Counted from the stretch's first letter, positions 34,298 to 43,279 are shown. The stretch: DNA of 50,940 nt from an uncultured Oscillospiraceae bacterium (GCA_905198295.1 CAJKBW010000007.1:1-50940), one strand, 5' to 3'. Notes: generated by a model from the sequence alone, not told the origin. Made by a program: numbers and translations.

Positions 34298-34432
34298 ATT
34301 AAAGGAAAAACATCCACGCCCAGGAGAAGCCTTCGTGCGGCAGTCCGAAAAATATGAACAAGATGAGACTTGACACTGATTGCAGTACAGCGCATAATGG
34401 GAAACACAACCATTCTGGACGGAGGGAAACAA

Positions 34433-35256
34433 ATGCTATCCAATGCCATCGTCGCGGCGTTTATCGTCGCGCTGGTGATGACTACTGTAGTTCCGGCAGT
34501 GTGCTCCTGATTCTCGGACTGTGCCGGAAAATCAGCGTTCGACCCCTGCTCACCGGCACCGCTGGCTTTATGGCGGCGTGGATGGTGCAGCAGACGCTGA
34601 CCGGCGTGATTGCGGCGCAGGCATTCGGGGAAAGCTTGCCCACTCCGCTGCCGTTCTGGTATATGGCAGTCAATGCGCTTATTGCCGCACTGCTTGGCGG
34701 CGGTGTGCTGTTCGGCAGTGCGTTTGCGCTGCGGCACAACCGCAAATTCAAAGATGTGATGTCGGTGGGACTCGGCTATGGAATGGCCGAGACGGTGCTG
34801 ATCGTCGGCCTCAACCAGATCACCAATGTGCGTCTGGCGCTGGTGGCGCATGGCGGTGCGGACGCGTTGACCGCAAAATGGCCGGATATCGATGCCCAGG
34901 CTGTTCTCGACGTGTTCCAGAGCACACCGGTGTCGGAGATATATCTCGGGGTGGTCGAGCGAATTTCCCTGACAGTATTTTATCTGTTTGTTGCCCTGCT
35001 GCTGTATCAGGGTGTGGTGCATCGCCGTCCGCTGACGGTGTTTGTGGGATTCGGTGCATATATGCTGTTCACCTTTGCAGGCAATCTTGCTGTGCGGTAT
35101 GCGGGGCGGTGGACGGCAGAGATGGTGATGCTGGTGATGGCGGCGGCCAGCGGGGTGTATGTGCTTTTCCAGGCCCGGCGCGCGAAGGAACGCCGGGCAG
35201 CGAATGAAGCCCGGAAAGCGGCGGCACAGGCGGCTGCGCCGGCCGAAGGGGAATAA
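34433..35256 (+). pseudogene. YhfC-like intramembrane protease, apparent frameshift near codon 24
   Basis: A membrane protein of about 275 aa with around seven TM helices. It resembles YhfC-family putative intramembrane metalloproteases (motif GLGYGMAETVLIVGLNQITN; the usual GHGGxE is here GYGMAE). The strong RBS GGAGGG (34421-34426) drives ATG 34433, whose frame reads MLSNAIVAAFIVALVMTTVV then PAVCS-stop. The rest of the protein (VLLILGLCRKISVRP onward) is in the next frame. The switch falls in GCAGTGTGCTCC (34496-34507), a GTGTG run. It could be a two-base duplication, a sequencing error, or slippage. If real, the gene is broken. An unconnected long frame from 34354 is an artefact. Confidence 0.7.
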
Positions 35257-35271
35257 AGGGAGGAGCAATCA

Positions 35272-35988
35272 ATGAAACCGATTAACGCACAGACCCTACC
35301 CCTGTTTGCCGGCTGTAGCGGCGATGTCTGCAGCCGGCCGATCCGCGGTATCGTGGTGGATTTCCACGGCCTGGGTTTCCAGGATATGCCGCAGGAGCCT
35401 TCGGCATTTGCGCGCCGGTGCGCGGAAAAAGGGCTTTTGTATCTGCTGCCGTATGACAATCCGTGGAGCTGGATGAACGATACAGCGGTGCGTATGGTGG
35501 ACGAGATGGTGGAGGCGGCGCGGGAGAAGTATGCGCTGCCGGACGATATTCCGGTGGTGGCCTGCGGCGGAAGTATGGGCGGGCTGAGCTGCCTGATCTA
35601 TACCCTACGGGCCAAACGCACGCCGGCGGCCTGCGCGGCGAACTGCCCGGTATGCGATCTGCCTTATCACTATACCGAGCGCCCGGACCTGCCCCGTACC
35701 ATCTATTCGGCGTTTGCCCACTATCCCGGCGACTTTATGGAAGCGGTCAGAACCGCGTCCCCATTGCATCAGGCGGAGACTATGCCGGATATCCCCTATC
35801 TGATTGTGCACGGCGATGCCGATACGGCGGTGAATAAGCAGCAGCACTCAGACCGGTTCGTCGAACGGCTCAAAAAAACGCACGATGTAACGTATGTAGA
35901 GGTGCCGGGTATGCGCCACTGTGATCTGCAGGGCGATGCCGCCGAACAGTATTATGGATTTATTACGTCCGATCGGTGGTTCGGCTGA
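35272..35988 (+). CDS. Alpha/beta hydrolase (prolyl-oligopeptidase/esterase type)
   Basis: A 238-aa cytoplasmic hydrolase. The nucleophile elbow is GGSMGG (Ser near residue 103), the acid is in HGDAD (about 184), and the His in MRHCDL (about 221), completing a catalytic triad. The oxyanion segment is VVDFHGLG near residue 29. Substrate unknown. It lies 15 bases after the YhfC-like gene with RBS GGGAGG, so they are likely one transcript, ending at a terminator. Confidence 0.88.
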   Translation: MKPINAQTLPLFAGCSGDVCSRPIRGIVVDFHGLGFQDMPQEPSAFARRCAEKGLLYLLPYDNPWSWMNDTAVRMVDEMVEAAREKYALPDDIPVVACGGSMGGLSCLIYTLRAKRTPAACAANCPVCDLPYHYTERPDLPRTIYSAFAHYPGDFMEAVRTASPLHQAETMPDIPYLIVHGDADTAVNKQQHSDRFVERLKKTHDVTYVEVPGMRHCDLQGDAAEQYYGFITSDRWFG

Positions 35989-36009
35989 GCCGGAACCGGA
36001 GGATAACAA

Positions 36010-36051
36010 CCCTGTCTCGCGCATAAAAGGCGTGAGACAGGGCCTTTTTTT
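36010..36051 (+). terminator. Intrinsic terminator after the hydrolase
   Basis: CCCTGTCTCGCGC and GCGTGAGACAGGG form a 13-bp stem with one mismatch, followed by CC-T7. Confidence 0.92.
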
Positions 36052-36081
36052 GCTGCCTTTCGGCATCGCGGCCTTTTCCTC

Positions 36082-36110
36082 TTGCGCCGCCAGGCAAAAG
36101 CATGTACAAT
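36082..36110 (+). promoter_or_regulatory. Promoter of purB
   Basis: TTGCGC (36082-36087), a 17-base spacer and TACAAT (36105-36110), 59 bases before the purB start. Confidence 0.55.
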
Positions 36111-36168
36111 ATAAAGCGATAAAACCGCCGCCGGACAGCCAGCCGGACGGCACAGGAGGATGTCAGCT

Positions 36169-37599
36169 ATGCCGGATAATTATGAATCGCCCCTGTCTTC
36201 ACGCTATGCCAGCCGCGAGATGCAGTACCTGTTCTCCCCCGACAACAAGTTCCGCACCTGGCGGAAGCTGTGGATTGCACTTGCCGAAACCGAACAGGAG
36301 CTCGGCCTGCCCATCACCGACGAACAGATCGCAGAGCTGAAGGCGCATGCGGAGGATATCAACTATGAAGTCGCCGCACAGCGCGAAAAGGAAGTCCGCC
36401 ACGATGTGATGGCGCACGTCTATGCCTACGGCCAGCAGTGTCCGGGTGCCCGCGGCATCATCCATCTGGGGGCGACAAGCTGCTACGTCGGTGACAATAC
36501 CGATCTGATTATTCTTAACGATGCGATGCGGCTGGTGGAGAAAAAGCTGGTCAACGCCATTGCACAGCTCAGCCGGTTTGCTGACGAATACAAGGATCTT
36601 CCCACCCTTGCGTTTACCCATTTCCAGCCTGCCCAGCCGACCACCGTCGGCAAACGCGCGACGCTGTGGATTCAGGAATTTTTGATGGATCTTGAGGAAG
36701 TGCGCTATCGCTTGTCGCAGGCGAAGCTGCTCGGCTCCAAGGGTACCACCGGCACCCAGGCGTCGTTCCTGGAGCTGTTCGAGGGCGATCACGAGAAGTG
36801 CCGTCGGCTCGACCGCCGCATCGCCGAAAAGATGGGATACAGCGGCTGCTTTGCTGTGTCGGGACAGACCTATCCCCGCAAGCTCGATTCCATGTATCTG
36901 GCCACCCTGTCCGGCATCGCACAGAGCGCGTCGAAATTCTCCAACGATATCCGCCTGCTCCAGCATCTCAAGGAGGTGGAGGAGCCGTTTGAAAAGCATC
37001 AGATCGGCTCATCTGCGATGGCATACAAGCGCAATCCAATGCGCAGTGAGCGCATCGCCTCTCTTGCGCGCTATGTGATCACCGACGCGCTCAATCCGGC
37101 AATTACCGCCGCTACCCAGTGGTTTGAGCGCACCCTCGACGACAGCGCGAACAAGCGCATCAGCGTCGCGGAGGGTTTCCTCGCGGTGGATGCGATCCTG
37201 TCACTGGTCATCAACGTCTCCGGCGGCCTGGTGGTCAATACCGCCGTGATCGACCGCGACCTGCGGCGGGAACTGCCGTTTATGGCCACCGAAAACATTA
37301 TGATGGACTGCGTCAAGCGCGGCGGCGACCGGCAGGAACTGCATGAGCGCATCCGTGTGCATTCGATGGAAGCTGCCCGACGGGTTAAGCAGGGCGACGG
37401 AGTCAACGACCTGCTCGAACGTATTGCGGGCGATCCGGCCTTTGGTGTGACCCTGGCGCAGCTCGAGAGTGTGCTTGAGCCGTCCCGCTATGTCGGCCGT
37501 GCGCCGCAGCAGACGGCGGAATTCCTCAGGGAAGAGATCGCGCCGGTTCTCGAGGAATACCGCGATTCTCTCGGCCTCGAGGTGGAAATCAACGTGTAA
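36169..37599 (+). CDS. purB: Adenylosuccinate lyase
   Basis: A 476-aa enzyme that cleaves adenylosuccinate to AMP and SAICAR to AICAR in purine synthesis. The superfamily signature SSAMAYKRNPM and the block GATSCYVGDNTDL are present, and AFTHFQPAQPTTVGKR has the catalytic His. The N terminus NYESPLSSRYAS is family-typical. ATG 36169 is preferred to 36160, because AGGAGG directly abuts 36160 but is 9 bases from 36169. It stands in a purine cluster with purA and guaA but is transcribed alone. Confidence 0.97.
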   Translation: MPDNYESPLSSRYASREMQYLFSPDNKFRTWRKLWIALAETEQELGLPITDEQIAELKAHAEDINYEVAAQREKEVRHDVMAHVYAYGQQCPGARGIIHLGATSCYVGDNTDLIILNDAMRLVEKKLVNAIAQLSRFADEYKDLPTLAFTHFQPAQPTTVGKRATLWIQEFLMDLEEVRYRLSQAKLLGSKGTTGTQASFLELFEGDHEKCRRLDRRIAEKMGYSGCFAVSGQTYPRKLDSMYLATLSGIAQSASKFSNDIRLLQHLKEVEEPFEKHQIGSSAMAYKRNPMRSERIASLARYVITDALNPAITAATQWFERTLDDSANKRISVAEGFLAVDAILSLVINVSGGLVVNTAVIDRDLRRELPFMATENIMMDCVKRGGDRQELHERIRVHSMEAARRVKQGDGVNDLLERIAGDPAFGVTLAQLESVLEPSRYVGRAPQQTAEFLREEIAPVLEEYRDSLGLEVEINV

Positions 37600-37602
37600 G
37601 GC

Positions 37603-37636
37603 AAAGGCCGCTTCCTCTCTGAGGAAGCGGCCTTTT
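37603..37636 (+). terminator. Intrinsic terminator after purB
   Basis: AAAGGCCGCTTCCTC-TCT-GAGGAAGCGGCCTTTT, a perfect stem with a short T tract. Confidence 0.9.
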
Positions 37637-37653
37637 GGGAAAGGGGTATTGCC

Positions 37654-38535
37654 GTGAAAGCCAGTCTTGATCTTTACCGCGTGTTTGTCAGTGCCGCCCG
37701 GCTGCACAGCATTACACTGGCCGCGGAGGAGCTGTATATCTCTCAGCCCGCCGTATCCCACAGCATCGCCCGGCTGGAGGAAGCGCTCGGCTGCCGGCTG
37801 TTTGCCCGCACCCCGCGCGGGGTGCGGCTGACCAGCGAAGGGGAAACGCTGTACCCTTATGCCGCGGCTGCGCTTGAGCAGCTGGCACTTGGAGAAAAAA
37901 AGCTGACCGAGCAGCTGGGACTGGAAAGCGGGGAAATCTGTGTGGGCGCCAGCGACATGACGCTGCAGTTTTTCCTCCTCCCCTACCTCGAACGCTTTCA
38001 CACGCTGTACCCGAAAATCAAGATCAGCGTTACCAACGGTCCGACTCCGGAGACGCTGCGGTTTTTGGGTGAAGGTACCATTGATTTCGGCGTGGTCAGC
38101 CAGCCGGTTACCGACGGCGGCGACTGCATCCTGACCCCGGTGGGGGAAATCCGGGATATTTTTATCGCATCCCGGCGGTTTTCCACTCTGGAGGGAAAGC
38201 CGCTGCCGCTTGCGGAGCTGGAACACCTGCCGGTGATCTGCCTGGAAAAAAACACCAGCACCCGCCGGTATGTCGATGCCTTTTTTGCTGGCTGCGGCGC
38301 ACGGCTCACGCCGGAATTTGAGCTTGCCACCAGCGATCTGATCGTGCAGTTCGCCGAACGCAGCTTAGGTGTTGGCTGCGTGGTGGAGGCATTTGCCCGC
38401 AGGGCCATCGCTGACGGCACCGTATTCCGCATTCCGACCGAGCCGGATATCCCGCCCCGGCAGATCTGCGTCGCCCGCAGCCGGCGTCCGGCCTCCAAAG
38501 CCGCTGCCGCATTGCTGGAGCTGATATTAGAATAA
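37654..38535 (+). CDS. LysR-family transcriptional regulator
   Basis: A 293-aa regulator. The winged helix-turn-helix (about 1-60) reads FVSAARLHSITLAAEELYISQPAVSHSIARLEEALGC. The inducer-binding domain (about 90-293) has the family two-lobed pattern, including EICVGASDMTLQFFLLPYLERF. GTG 37654 is the start with RBS GGAAAGGGG. It sits between purB and purA on the same strand; there is no divergent partner, so its target is unclear, although purA (122 bases downstream) is possible. Confidence 0.93.
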   Translation: MKASLDLYRVFVSAARLHSITLAAEELYISQPAVSHSIARLEEALGCRLFARTPRGVRLTSEGETLYPYAAAALEQLALGEKKLTEQLGLESGEICVGASDMTLQFFLLPYLERFHTLYPKIKISVTNGPTPETLRFLGEGTIDFGVVSQPVTDGGDCILTPVGEIRDIFIASRRFSTLEGKPLPLAELEHLPVICLEKNTSTRRYVDAFFAGCGARLTPEFELATSDLIVQFAERSLGVGCVVEAFARRAIADGTVFRIPTEPDIPPRQICVARSRRPASKAAAALLELILE

Positions 38536-38568
38536 AAATATTGCATATGAATTATAAGAAAGATTCAT

Positions 38569-38597
38569 TTTACTTATATCGGAAAATGCGGTATACT
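38569..38597 (+). promoter_or_regulatory. Promoter of purA
   Basis: TTTACT (38569-38574), a 17-base spacer and TATACT (38592-38597), with an AT-rich stretch just upstream. Confidence 0.65.
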
Positions 38598-38659
38598 GAT
38601 AACAGTTTTGCCGACAAGGGGCAAAAAACCGATCAAAACAATGCGGGAGGGTATACCAA

Positions 38660-39940
38660 ATGGTACGAGCGATCGTCGGCGCCAACTGGGGTGACGAGGG
38701 CAAGGGCAAAATAACCGATGTCCTGGCGGCGGACTCAGATGTGGTCATCCGTTTCCAGGGCGGCAGTAACGCCGGTCATACGATTATCAACGATCACGGC
38801 AAATTTGCGCTGCATCAGCTGCCCAGCGGAGTATTTTATGAGCACACCACCAACATCATTGGCAACGGCGTGGCGCTGGATATCGGCAAATTTCTCAACG
38901 AAGTGAAGGCGCTGGCGGAAAAAGGCGTGCATCCGCACCTGATGATTTCCGACCGCACCCAGGTGGTTATGCCATATCATGTGCTGTTTGACCAGTACGA
39001 GGAGGAACGCCTCGGCGGAAAATCCTTCGGTTCGACCAAATCGGGCATCGCTCCGTTTTACTCGGATAAATACGCCAAAATCGGCTTCGAGATCAATGAA
39101 CTGTATGACGACGACTATGCGTATGAAAAGCTCAGGGGCGTGCTTGAGGTCAAAAACGTAATGCTCACCGAGCTGTATCATAAGCCGGCGTTGAACGTTG
39201 ACGAGGTGTTTGCCGGTCTGATGGCGCAGCGGGATGCAGTCAGGCCGTATGTGGGCGACACCTTCCACTTCCTGCGCGAGGCGCTTGCCGCGGAGAAGAC
39301 CATCCTGCTTGAAGGGCAGCTCGGCTCGCTTAAGGATCCGGACTACGGCATTTATCCGATGGTCACCTCGTCCTCCACTCTCGCGGGCTACGGCGCAATC
39401 GGGGCAGGTCTGCCGCCGTATGCGATTCAGGATATCGTGGTGGTGGTCAAGGCGTATTCAAGCGCGGTTGGCGCCGGCGCATTTGTCAGCGAAATTTTCG
39501 GCGACGAGGCGCAGCAGATGCGCATGCGCGGCGGGGATGCCGGCGAATTCGGCGCCACCACCGGCCGTCCGCGCCGGATGGGCTGGTTCGACTGCGTGGC
39601 CAGTCGGTACGGTGTGCAGGCACAGGGCGCGACTCAGGTGGCACTGACGGTGGTGGATGCGCTCGGTTATCTGGATGAGATTCCGGTGTGCGTAGGGTAT
39701 GAGATCGACGGCAAGGTAACCGACCGGTTCCCGACCACCCGCCTGCTGGAACGGGCAAAGCCGGTGCTCAAGGTGCTCCCCGGCTGGAAAGCCGATGTGC
39801 GCGGCATTAAGAATTATGCCGATCTGCCGGAAAATTGCCGGAAATACGTGGAGTTTATCGAGGAACAGCTGGGTGTGCCGGTCACGATGGTGTCCAACGG
39901 TCCGGGACGCGATGAATTGATCATGCGGAAAACAAAGTAA
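38660..39940 (+). CDS. purA: Adenylosuccinate synthetase
   Basis: A 426-aa GTP-dependent enzyme that converts IMP and aspartate to adenylosuccinate. The P-loop is GANWGDEGKGK, with Asn where most enzymes have Gln, a variant also known in clostridia. GSNAGHT and FGSTKSGIAP are present, as is TTGRPRRMGWFD. Strong RBS GGGAGGG. It uses the same pathway branch as purB, on the AMP side. Confidence 0.98.
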   Translation: MVRAIVGANWGDEGKGKITDVLAADSDVVIRFQGGSNAGHTIINDHGKFALHQLPSGVFYEHTTNIIGNGVALDIGKFLNEVKALAEKGVHPHLMISDRTQVVMPYHVLFDQYEEERLGGKSFGSTKSGIAPFYSDKYAKIGFEINELYDDDYAYEKLRGVLEVKNVMLTELYHKPALNVDEVFAGLMAQRDAVRPYVGDTFHFLREALAAEKTILLEGQLGSLKDPDYGIYPMVTSSSTLAGYGAIGAGLPPYAIQDIVVVVKAYSSAVGAGAFVSEIFGDEAQQMRMRGGDAGEFGATTGRPRRMGWFDCVASRYGVQAQGATQVALTVVDALGYLDEIPVCVGYEIDGKVTDRFPTTRLLERAKPVLKVLPGWKADVRGIKNYADLPENCRKYVEFIEEQLGVPVTMVSNGPGRDELIMRKTK

Positions 39941-39944
39941 AAAA

Positions 39945-39980
39945 GCTGCCGCAGCCTCGTCATTCCGGGGCCGCGGCAGC
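39945..39980 (+). terminator. Weak hairpin between purA and guaA
   Basis: GCTGCCGC (39945-39952) pairs with GCGGCAGC (39973-39980), with an inner CCTCG/CGGGG stem. Only CTGCCTTTAT follows, so termination is probably partial. Confidence 0.5.
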
Positions 39981-40012
39981 CTGCCTTTATCGAAAGGACA
40001 GGGAGTGGCACA

Positions 40013-41542
40013 ATGGCAAACGAGACCGTTCTGGTATTGGATTTTGGCGGCCAGTATAATCAGCTGATCGCCCGCCGCGTCCGTGAGGCCGGCGTTTATT
40101 CGGTGGTCAAATCGTATAAAACGCCGGTGGAGGAAATCCGCACCGCCGGCTATAAAGGAATCATCTTCACCGGCGGCCCCAACAGTGTGTACGCCGACGA
40201 TTCCCCGCGCTGTCCGGCAGAAATTCTGACGCTGGGTGTGCCCGTGCTCGGCATCTGCTACGGCGCGCAGCTGATGGCGTGGCTGTCGGGCGGAAAGGTG
40301 GAGAGCGCCGGACGGGAATACGGCTCGACCGCCGTGACGGTGGAGCCCTCCAGCCTGCTGTTCAAGGGGATGCAGAAGGAACAGACCTGCTGGATGAGCC
40401 ATACGGACTATATTGCGTCGCTGCCGGAGGGTTTTCGCATTGTTGGCTATACGCCGTCCTGCCCCTGCGCGGCGATGGAAAACGCCGAAAAAAAGCTGTA
40501 TGCGGTGCAGTTTCATCCGGAAGTGATGCACACCGTCAACGGCGCGCAGATGCTGCATAATTTCCTATTCCGCGTGTGTGGCTGTTCCGGCGACTGGAAG
40601 ATGTCTTCCTTTGTCGAGGAAGCGGTGCAGAAGATCCGGGCACAAATTGGGGATAAAAACGTGCTGTGCGGTCTGTCGGGCGGCGTGGACAGTTCGGTCG
40701 CCGCCGTGATGGTGGCCAAGGCGGTCGGCCGGCAGCTGACCTGTATTTTTGTCGATCACGGCCTGCTGCGCAAGGACGAGGGGGATATGGTCGAGGCGAT
40801 GTTCCGCGGCCATTACGATATCCGGTTTATCCGGGTGGATGCTGCTGATCGTTTTCTGGAGAAGCTCGCCGGGATAGCCGACCCTGAGCGCAAGCGCAAG
40901 ATCATCGGCGAGGAGTTTATCCGGGTATTTGAGGAAGAAGCCCGCAAGGTCGGCGACGTGGGTTTCCTGGTGCAGGGTACCATTTATCCGGACGTGATCG
41001 AAAGCGGCAGTGATAAGGCGGCGGTTATCAAATCCCATCACAATGTCGGCGGCCTGCCGGAAAGAATGAACCTGAAATTGTGTGAGCCGCTGCGCGACCT
41101 GTTCAAGGATGAAGTGCGCCAGGCGGGGCTGGAGCTTGGCCTGCCGTATGAGATGGTGTGGCGGCAGCCCTTCCCCGGTCCTGGTCTTGCGGTGCGGTGT
41201 ATCGGCGCGGTTACAAAGGAGCGTCTCGCGATTCTGCGGGAGGCGGACGCCATTTTCCGGGAGGAAATTGTAAAAGCCGGTTTGGAACGGGATGTCAACC
41301 AGTATTTTGCGGTGATCACCGACATGCGTTCGGTCGGCGTGATGGGCGATTCGCGTACCTATGACTATACCGTGGCGCTGCGGGCGGTGTCCACCACCGA
41401 TTTCATGACCGCCGATTGGGCACGTCTGCCGCTGGAACTGCTGGCGGCGGCATCCAGCCGGATCATCAATGAGGTCAGCGGGGTAAACCGCGTCGTGTAC
41501 GACATCACCAGCAAGCCGCCGGCCACAATTGAGTGGGAGTAG
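40013..41542 (+). CDS. guaA: GMP synthase (glutamine-hydrolysing)
   Basis: A 509-aa enzyme making GMP from XMP. The class I amidotransferase domain has the Cys nucleophile in GICYGAQ and the His/Glu in FHPEV. The ATP pyrophosphatase domain has SGGVDSSVAAV. The dimerisation domain ends in KPPATIEWE, the conserved end. The 3' end is a known insertion hotspot for integrative elements, and an integrase is found 96 bases downstream. Confidence 0.98.
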   Translation: MANETVLVLDFGGQYNQLIARRVREAGVYSVVKSYKTPVEEIRTAGYKGIIFTGGPNSVYADDSPRCPAEILTLGVPVLGICYGAQLMAWLSGGKVESAGREYGSTAVTVEPSSLLFKGMQKEQTCWMSHTDYIASLPEGFRIVGYTPSCPCAAMENAEKKLYAVQFHPEVMHTVNGAQMLHNFLFRVCGCSGDWKMSSFVEEAVQKIRAQIGDKNVLCGLSGGVDSSVAAVMVAKAVGRQLTCIFVDHGLLRKDEGDMVEAMFRGHYDIRFIRVDAADRFLEKLAGIADPERKRKIIGEEFIRVFEEEARKVGDVGFLVQGTIYPDVIESGSDKAAVIKSHHNVGGLPERMNLKLCEPLRDLFKDEVRQAGLELGLPYEMVWRQPFPGPGLAVRCIGAVTKERLAILREADAIFREEIVKAGLERDVNQYFAVITDMRSVGVMGDSRTYDYTVALRAVSTTDFMTADWARLPLELLAAASSRIINEVSGVNRVVYDITSKPPATIEWE

Positions 41543-41551
41543 TCGCCGCTT

Positions 41552-41595
41552 ACCCGAAAGCCCTTTATTTTCAAGGGCTTTCGGGTTTCTTTTTT
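41552..41595 (+). terminator. Intrinsic terminator after guaA
   Basis: ACCCGAAAGCCCTT and AAGGGCTTTCGGGT form a perfect 14-bp stem around TATTTTC, followed by TTC and a run of T. It stands between guaA and the integrase gene and would also stop reading into the integrase antisense strand. Confidence 0.93.
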
Positions 41596-41600
41596 GCTCC

Positions 41601-41630
41601 GGGTACACAAAAGGTACACGGCGGGTACAC
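41601..41630. repeat. Three GGTACAC repeats spaced by 11 bp next to the integrase
   Basis: GGTACAC occurs at 41602-41608, 41613-41619 and 41624-41630. The 11-base spacing places them on one face of the helix. Such direct repeats near int at an element end are typical of arm-type integrase sites. The core site is not identified. Confidence 0.65.
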
Positions 41631-41637
41631 GAAAAAC

Positions 41638-42705
41638 TTATGCGAAAGCCTCCAAACGGTCGGCAACTTCCCCGTGTTTTGTCGGGTACAGGTGGGAATA
41701 AATCTCCAAAGTTGTCGTTACGCTCTCATGTCCGAGGCGTTCGCTGATCAGCAGTGGTGCAAACCCAAGCTCGATCAGCAAGCTGGCGTGGCTGTGACGA
41801 AGATCGTGCACCCGTATCTCCCGGAGTCCGGTCTTCTTGCAGCCTCTTTCCATTTCGTGCTTCAGATAATGCTTCGTTACTTCGAACAGTCTGTCTGACG
41901 GATCGTAGCCGTACAATCTGTCGGCATAATCCTTTACCATATCACAAACGAATTGCGGCAAGGTAATCTTGCGATTGCTTTTTGGCGTCTTTGGGTCAAG
42001 GAATAGGTCCTCGCCGTCTATACGCGCATAGTTTTTTGTAATGGAAACCGTCCGTTCCTCAAAGTCGAAATCGTTCAGGGTTAAAGCCAGCATTTCTCCG
42101 GATCGCATTCCTGTCCAGTAAAGCAGATTAAAGATGACCTTGGACTGCAGCTTATCACTGACGGCATCAATAAAAAACTTGAATTCGTCCGCTGTCCAGA
42201 TCTGTTCCAATCCGGAATTCTTTTTACCGATAGTTCCGCTTTTTTGTACCGGATTGCTGCCGAGGCCGTAATACTTGACTGCAAAATTGAAAATTGCAGA
42301 CAACTGGCTGTTCAGCGTTCTCAGATAGGTTGGCTTATAATTCTTCTGATTGTTCATCAGCTCGGTTTGCCACCGACGCACATTCATTGGCTGGATCTCA
42401 TTGACTTTCAAATTTTTGAAATACGGCATAATATGTACCGCAATGATGTCCTCTTTCCCTTTGTAGGTAGTCGGTCTGATTCTGGCTTTGCAGTCATCCA
42501 TATAGATCTCTACCATATCGCTGAAAAGCATATCGCAGGAATTTGAAGTCTTGCTCAGAAAATCCAGCTCATACTGCTTGGCTTCTTTTTGCAGTCGAAA
42601 ACCTTTCTTCTTTTTCTGCTTTTTGGTGCCTGTCCAATCTGTGTAAACAAATTTACAGTACCATAACCCTGTCTTTTCGTCTTTGTAGGTCGGCAATGAT
42701 TTCAC
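41638..42705 (-). CDS. int: Tyrosine recombinase (phage-type integrase)
   Basis: About 355 aa. The N-terminal part (1-55) is an arm-binding-type domain (GLWYCKFVYTDWTGTKKQ), followed by a SAM-like core-binding domain (about 60-155). The catalytic domain holds Arg in TGMRSGEML, HDLRHSH (His/Arg), GHES and the Tyr nucleophile in LEIYSHLYP. The start is unclear: the 42705 frame uses GTG directly at a GGAGG site, whereas TTG 42696 lies eight bases from it and is better placed. It follows xis on the same strand and is convergent with guaA. Confidence 0.96.
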   Translation of the reverse strand: MKSLPTYKDEKTGLWYCKFVYTDWTGTKKQKKKKGFRLQKEAKQYELDFLSKTSNSCDMLFSDMVEIYMDDCKARIRPTTYKGKEDIIAVHIMPYFKNLKVNEIQPMNVRRWQTELMNNQKNYKPTYLRTLNSQLSAIFNFAVKYYGLGSNPVQKSGTIGKKNSGLEQIWTADEFKFFIDAVSDKLQSKVIFNLLYWTGMRSGEMLALTLNDFDFEERTVSITKNYARIDGEDLFLDPKTPKSNRKITLPQFVCDMVKDYADRLYGYDPSDRLFEVTKHYLKHEMERGCKKTGLREIRVHDLRHSHASLLIELGFAPLLISERLGHESVTTTLEIYSHLYPTKHGEVADRLEAFA

Positions 42706-42753
42706 CTCCGATCCGTAAAAGTTTCATCGCCCGGATACGGTTTCCCTCGTCAC

Positions 42754-42954
42754 TTACAGGTAGGTGTTCTCGTAAAAATATTTGGCAGATACCTTACCTG
42801 CCACAGTCAGCTTTCCGGCTTTCTCCAGCTCATTGTTGAGCCGTTTGATAATGCGGTATGCCGTACTGCGGGAAACACCGAGTAATTCGGCAACATCCGT
42901 TGCTGTCAAGTATCTTTTGCTCGTCTGTAATGCTGTCGGTTTGTATTCCGCCAT
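42754..42954 (-). CDS. xis: Excisionase-like helix-turn-helix protein
   Basis: A 66-aa protein with one winged/MerR-type HTH: YLTATDVAELLGVSRSTAYRIIKRLNNELEKAG. Size, position just upstream of int on the same strand, and HTH type fit an excisionase that directs Int. AAAGGAGG precedes the ATG. A role as DNA-binding regulator of int is also possible. Confidence 0.82.
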   Translation of the reverse strand: MAEYKPTALQTSKRYLTATDVAELLGVSRSTAYRIIKRLNNELEKAGKLTVAGKVSAKYFYENTYL

Positions 42955-42987
42955 GTTTTCCTCCTTTCTGACAGCCTGCAGCAGCGG

Positions 42988-43013
42988 AGTATCCTTGCGA
43001 TACTGTCATTATA
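42988..43013 (-). promoter_or_regulatory. xis-int promoter -10 box and overlapping operator candidate
   Basis: On the minus strand, TATAAT (43008-43013) is followed by the inverted repeat AGTATC-GCAAG-GATACT (42988-43004), which would cover the transcription start. No good -35 is seen. This suggests a repressed, activator-dependent promoter. Confidence 0.5.
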
Positions 43014-43144
43014 CTACTTTTCGCAAAAGATCCCGTTTGGGGGCTGTCCGCATATATTTATATTTAGTTTGTGTTCAAATTAAAAACGCCTGTCCGCCGG
43101 GCCATTTCCTGCGCCCATTTCAGCCGCGTATTGGCAGGCTGCCG

Positions 43145-43252
43145 CTATGCGGTAATTCTTCTGTGGGCACGCTCCGAATTGATCATCTTGGCATACTGTC
43201 CGCAGATCCTGTATAACTCCCGGCGGAAGGATATTCGGTTTTCAAGGTGCAT
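43145..43252 (-). CDS. Possible small ORF (35 aa), doubtful
   Basis: MHLENRISFRRELYRICGQY then AKMINSERAHRRITA. Arg-rich; its start overlaps the stop of another short frame (ending LSAYAP). It may be a real small gene of the element or a remnant. Apart from this, the xis-ATPase gap (42955-43505) shows no gene; it holds hairpins and promoters. Confidence 0.25.
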   Translation of the reverse strand: MHLENRISFRRELYRICGQYAKMINSERAHRRITA

Positions 43253-43256
43253 AAGC

Positions 43257-43279
43257 GGATAGAGCGTCTTCCTCTATCC
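43257..43279. repeat. Hairpin GGATAGAG-n7-CTCTATCC
   Basis: Perfect 8-bp arms with a 7-base loop, in the non-coding stretch between xis and the ATPase gene. No T tract on either side, so the role is unknown. Confidence 0.6.

Noticed and set aside
34354..34432. Upstream extension of the YhfC-like frame
   Set aside because: Lacks RBS and has no membrane-protein character; the real start is ATG 34433 in another frame.
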